Of a stretch of 6,705 nucleotides of DNA, positions 5,250 through 6,705 are shown piece by piece. Position 1 is the first letter of the stretch; the number at the start of each line of letters is the position of its first letter. The position numbers and the translations under genes are program-made. Source of the stretch: an uncultured archaeon (GTDB lineage: Archaea > Aenigmatarchaeota > Aenigmatarchaeia > GW2011-AR5); NCBI GenBank assembly GCA_903825675.1, contig CAIKBN010000114.1, forward strand, positions 1 through 6,705, written 5' to 3'. Under the pieces are notes generated by a model, which saw nothing but the letters and a program-made list of their open reading frames with translations, searched no databases and was not told where the DNA came from.

Positions 5250-5267
5250 TTTAAAAAGATTTATAAC
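5250..5267 (+). promoter_or_regulatory. Promoter of EF-1A, two overlapping TATA candidates
   Basis: TTTAAAAAG (5250-5258) and ATTTATAAC (5259-5267) are both TATA-like. The second has a purine-rich AAAAAGA before it that resembles a BRE. Transcription would begin near 5280-5290, giving a leader of about 100 bases. This is long compared with the leaderless genes elsewhere in the window. Confidence 0.5.
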
Positions 5268-5317
5268 TGTTTAAGCTATTGTCAATAGTCTTTCCGGGAC
5301 AATGCAATGAACAAATT

Positions 5318-5366
5318 AACGCAAATTCAAATAGACGCACTTTAGTGCGTCAGGTGTTTTTGCGTT
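5318..5366 (+). promoter_or_regulatory. Two-tiered hairpin in the EF-1A leader
   Basis: An outer stem of 8 perfect pairs (AACGCAAA 5318-5325 with TTTGCGTT 5359-5366) encloses an internal loop of 8 and 7 bases. Inside that is an inner stem of 7 perfect pairs (GACGCAC 5334-5340 with GTGCGTC 5345-5351) closed by the loop TTTA. The structure ends 11 bases before the GGAGG site of EF-1A. It could regulate translation or early termination, since a run of five T (5357-5361) follows the inner stem. It matches no RNA family I know. Confidence 0.5.
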
Positions 5367-5377
5367 GTTTCGGCTAT

Positions 5378-5382
5378 GGAGG
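5378..5382 (+). promoter_or_regulatory. Ribosome binding site of EF-1A
   Basis: GGAGG lies 8 bases before the ATG at 5391. It decides the start: the in-frame ATG at 5376 overlaps this site and would add five residues (MEEIN) not usual for the family. Confidence 0.8.
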
Positions 5383-5390
5383 AAATAAAT

Positions 5391-6659
5391 ATGGCAGAAA
5401 AAAAACAACACATGAATCTAGTTAGCATAGGTCATGTAGACCACGGTAAATCAACACTAGTAGGAAGACTGTTATATGACACAGGAAATATCAGGGAAGA
5501 CGCCTTAAGAAAGCTGAAGGATCTTGCAAAAGAGCTCAAAAAGGAAACCTTCGAGTTTGCCTTTGTCATGGACAGGCTAAAGGAAGAACGAGAAAGAGGT
5601 TTAACCATAGATATAATGCACCAGCGATTTGATACGCCTAAGTATTATTTCACTATAATAGACTGTCCAGGCCACAGAGATTTTGTCAAGAACATGATAA
5701 CAGGAACATCACAGGCAGACGGAGCCATCCTTGTCGTATCAGGTAAGGAAGGTGTCCAGGAGCAGACCAAAGAGCACGCATATCTTGCCAAGGTTCTAGG
5801 CGTAAATCAGATTATTGTGGCAATAAACAAGATGGACGCAGTTAATTATGAAGAAGCCAAATACAAAGAAACAAGATCAAATACAGAAAAACTGCTAAAA
5901 GGCATTGGCTTTAAAATAGAAGAGATCCAGTTCATACCAACATCTGGTTACAAAGGCGATAATGTAGCAAAGAAAAGCGAGAATATGCCATGGTACAAAG
6001 GCCCTACGATAATAGAAGCACTTGACATGTTTAAGGTGCCTGACCAACCCGTTGACAAGCCTCTTAGATTGCCAATTCAGGATATCTACTCAATAACTGG
6101 TGTAGGTACTGTTCCTGTTGGCAGGGTAGAAACAGGTATTCTGAGGGTAAATGACACTATTAAGTTCGTACCATCCAATACCACAGGCGAGGTTAAGTCA
6201 ATAGAAATGCACCATGAGCAGTTTCAGGAAGCAGGACCAGGCGATAATATAGGCTTTAATGTCAGAGGCGCAGGCAAGAACGACATAAAAAGAGGTGACG
6301 TTGCTTGCAGTCCAAACAACCCGGCAAAGTCAGTAACTGAATTCACAGCACAGATAATCGTCCTGAACCATCCGAGTGTCATCAGCAAAGGTTACACACC
6401 TGTCTTCCATGTGCACACAGCACAGATTGCTTGTACAATAACAGAAATTGTAAAGAAAATAGACCCTAAAACAGGTGCAGTTGCACAAGAACATCCTGAC
6501 TTCATAAAAACAGGTGATGCAGCAATAATAAAAGTAAAGCCAACCAAGCCAATGGTTATTGAGAAACAGTCAGACATTCCTGAACTAGCAAGATTTGCCA
6601 TAAGGGACATGGGCCAGACAGTCGCTGCAGGTATCTGCATTGATACGGTAACAGCATAA
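5391..6659 (+). CDS. tuf: Translation elongation factor 1A (EF-1 alpha)
   Basis: This GTPase delivers aminoacyl-tRNA to the ribosomal A site. The 422 residues cover all three domains: the G domain (1 to about 215), then two beta barrels (about 222-310 and 315-422). GTPase motifs are G1 GHVDHGKST (14-22), switch I Thr72 in RERGLTID, G3 DCPGH (91-95) and G4 NKMD (146-149). G5 reads TSG (184-186), where SA is more usual. The insertion after G1 ([35 protein letters not shown]) is the archaeal/eukaryotic EF-1A form, not bacterial EF-Tu. The start is set by GGAGG 8 bases upstream. Its own promoter and a structured leader precede it and oligo-T tracts follow it, so it may be transcribed alone here. 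A ribosomal protein S10 gene often follows in archaea but would lie beyond the window. Confidence 0.98.
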   Translation: MAEKKQHMNLVSIGHVDHGKSTLVGRLLYDTGNIREDALRKLKDLAKELKKETFEFAFVMDRLKEERERGLTIDIMHQRFDTPKYYFTIIDCPGHRDFVKNMITGTSQADGAILVVSGKEGVQEQTKEHAYLAKVLGVNQIIVAINKMDAVNYEEAKYKETRSNTEKLLKGIGFKIEEIQFIPTSGYKGDNVAKKSENMPWYKGPTIIEALDMFKVPDQPVDKPLRLPIQDIYSITGVGTVPVGRVETGILRVNDTIKFVPSNTTGEVKSIEMHHEQFQEAGPGDNIGFNVRGAGKNDIKRGDVACSPNNPAKSVTEFTAQIIVLNHPSVISKGYTPVFHVHTAQIACTITEIVKKIDPKTGAVAQEHPDFIKTGDAAIIKVKPTKPMVIEKQSDIPELARFAIRDMGQTVAAGICIDTVTA

Positions 6660-6661
6660 GC

Positions 6662-6700
6662 TTTTTGGCTTTTTATTTTTCTATTTTAGAATTCTTTTTT
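6662..6700 (+). terminator. Oligo-T terminator region after EF-1A
   Basis: Several T runs (T5 at 6662-6666, T5 at 6670-6674, T5 at 6676-6680, T4 at 6684-6687, T6 at 6695-6700) begin just after the EF-1A stop. Archaeal RNA polymerase terminates at such tracts without a hairpin. No strong stem is seen. Confidence 0.65.
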
Positions 6701-6705
6701 ATTAA

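Noticed and set aside
5318..5366. H/ACA guide RNA
   Set aside because: The two-stem shape with an internal loop is similar, but there is no ACA box after the outer stem and no K-turn-like apical loop.
5195..5390. tRNA gene in the EF-1A upstream gap
   Set aside because: The stems found do not form a cloverleaf and there is no T-loop consensus or acceptor stem pairing.
6392..6640. Hydrophobic-looking minus-strand frame inside EF-1A
   Set aside because: It is antisense to the conserved third domain of EF-1A and has no promoter or Shine-Dalgarno site.

Overview
The window is archaeal. It carries a full-length translation elongation factor 1A of the archaeal/eukaryotic type, TATA boxes about 26 bases upstream of several start codons with no leader between, and internal operon genes preceded by AGGTG-type Shine-Dalgarno sites. 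The DNA is fairly AT-rich and the genes are compact, with two unrecognised small proteins. This would fit a little-studied lineage such as a DPANN archaeon, but the sequence alone does not fix the taxon.

Left part (1-2166), mostly minus strand. A compact operon reads right to left: a PadR-type winged-helix regulator with two extra cysteine pairs, a 20-residue micropeptide with nine cysteines (seven consecutive), a group I cysteine desulfurase (NifS/IscS type), and a small putative lipoprotein with a CxxC. The PadR stop overlaps the micropeptide's Shine-Dalgarno site, and the desulfurase stop lies 4 bases before the lipoprotein start. A dyad over the PadR start codon could be its operator. A further minus-strand gene starts at the very left edge, behind its own TATA box flanked by an 8-bp inverted repeat. 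The PadR - polycysteine peptide - desulfurase arrangement is the most interesting item here. It suggests a cysteine- or sulfur-responsive control unit, or a thiol/metal-binding micropeptide working with the desulfurase.

Middle (2165-5188). An unrecognised 133-residue protein is divergent from PadR. It converges on a two-gene minus-strand unit, a HAD phosphatase followed by a Cas4-like, probably Fe-S-binding PD-(D/E)XK nuclease. The HAD gene is divergent from a rhomboid protease, and both appear to use one shared symmetric TATA element. The rhomboid gene overlaps tail to tail with another unrecognised minus-strand gene of 190 residues.

Right part (5189-6705). EF-1A has a roughly 100-base leader that can fold into a two-tiered hairpin upstream of a strong GGAGG site. 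Its gene is followed by a run of oligo-T tracts typical of archaeal termination. No stretch over 300 bases lacks a gene. No tRNA, rRNA, CRISPR array or insertion sequence was seen.
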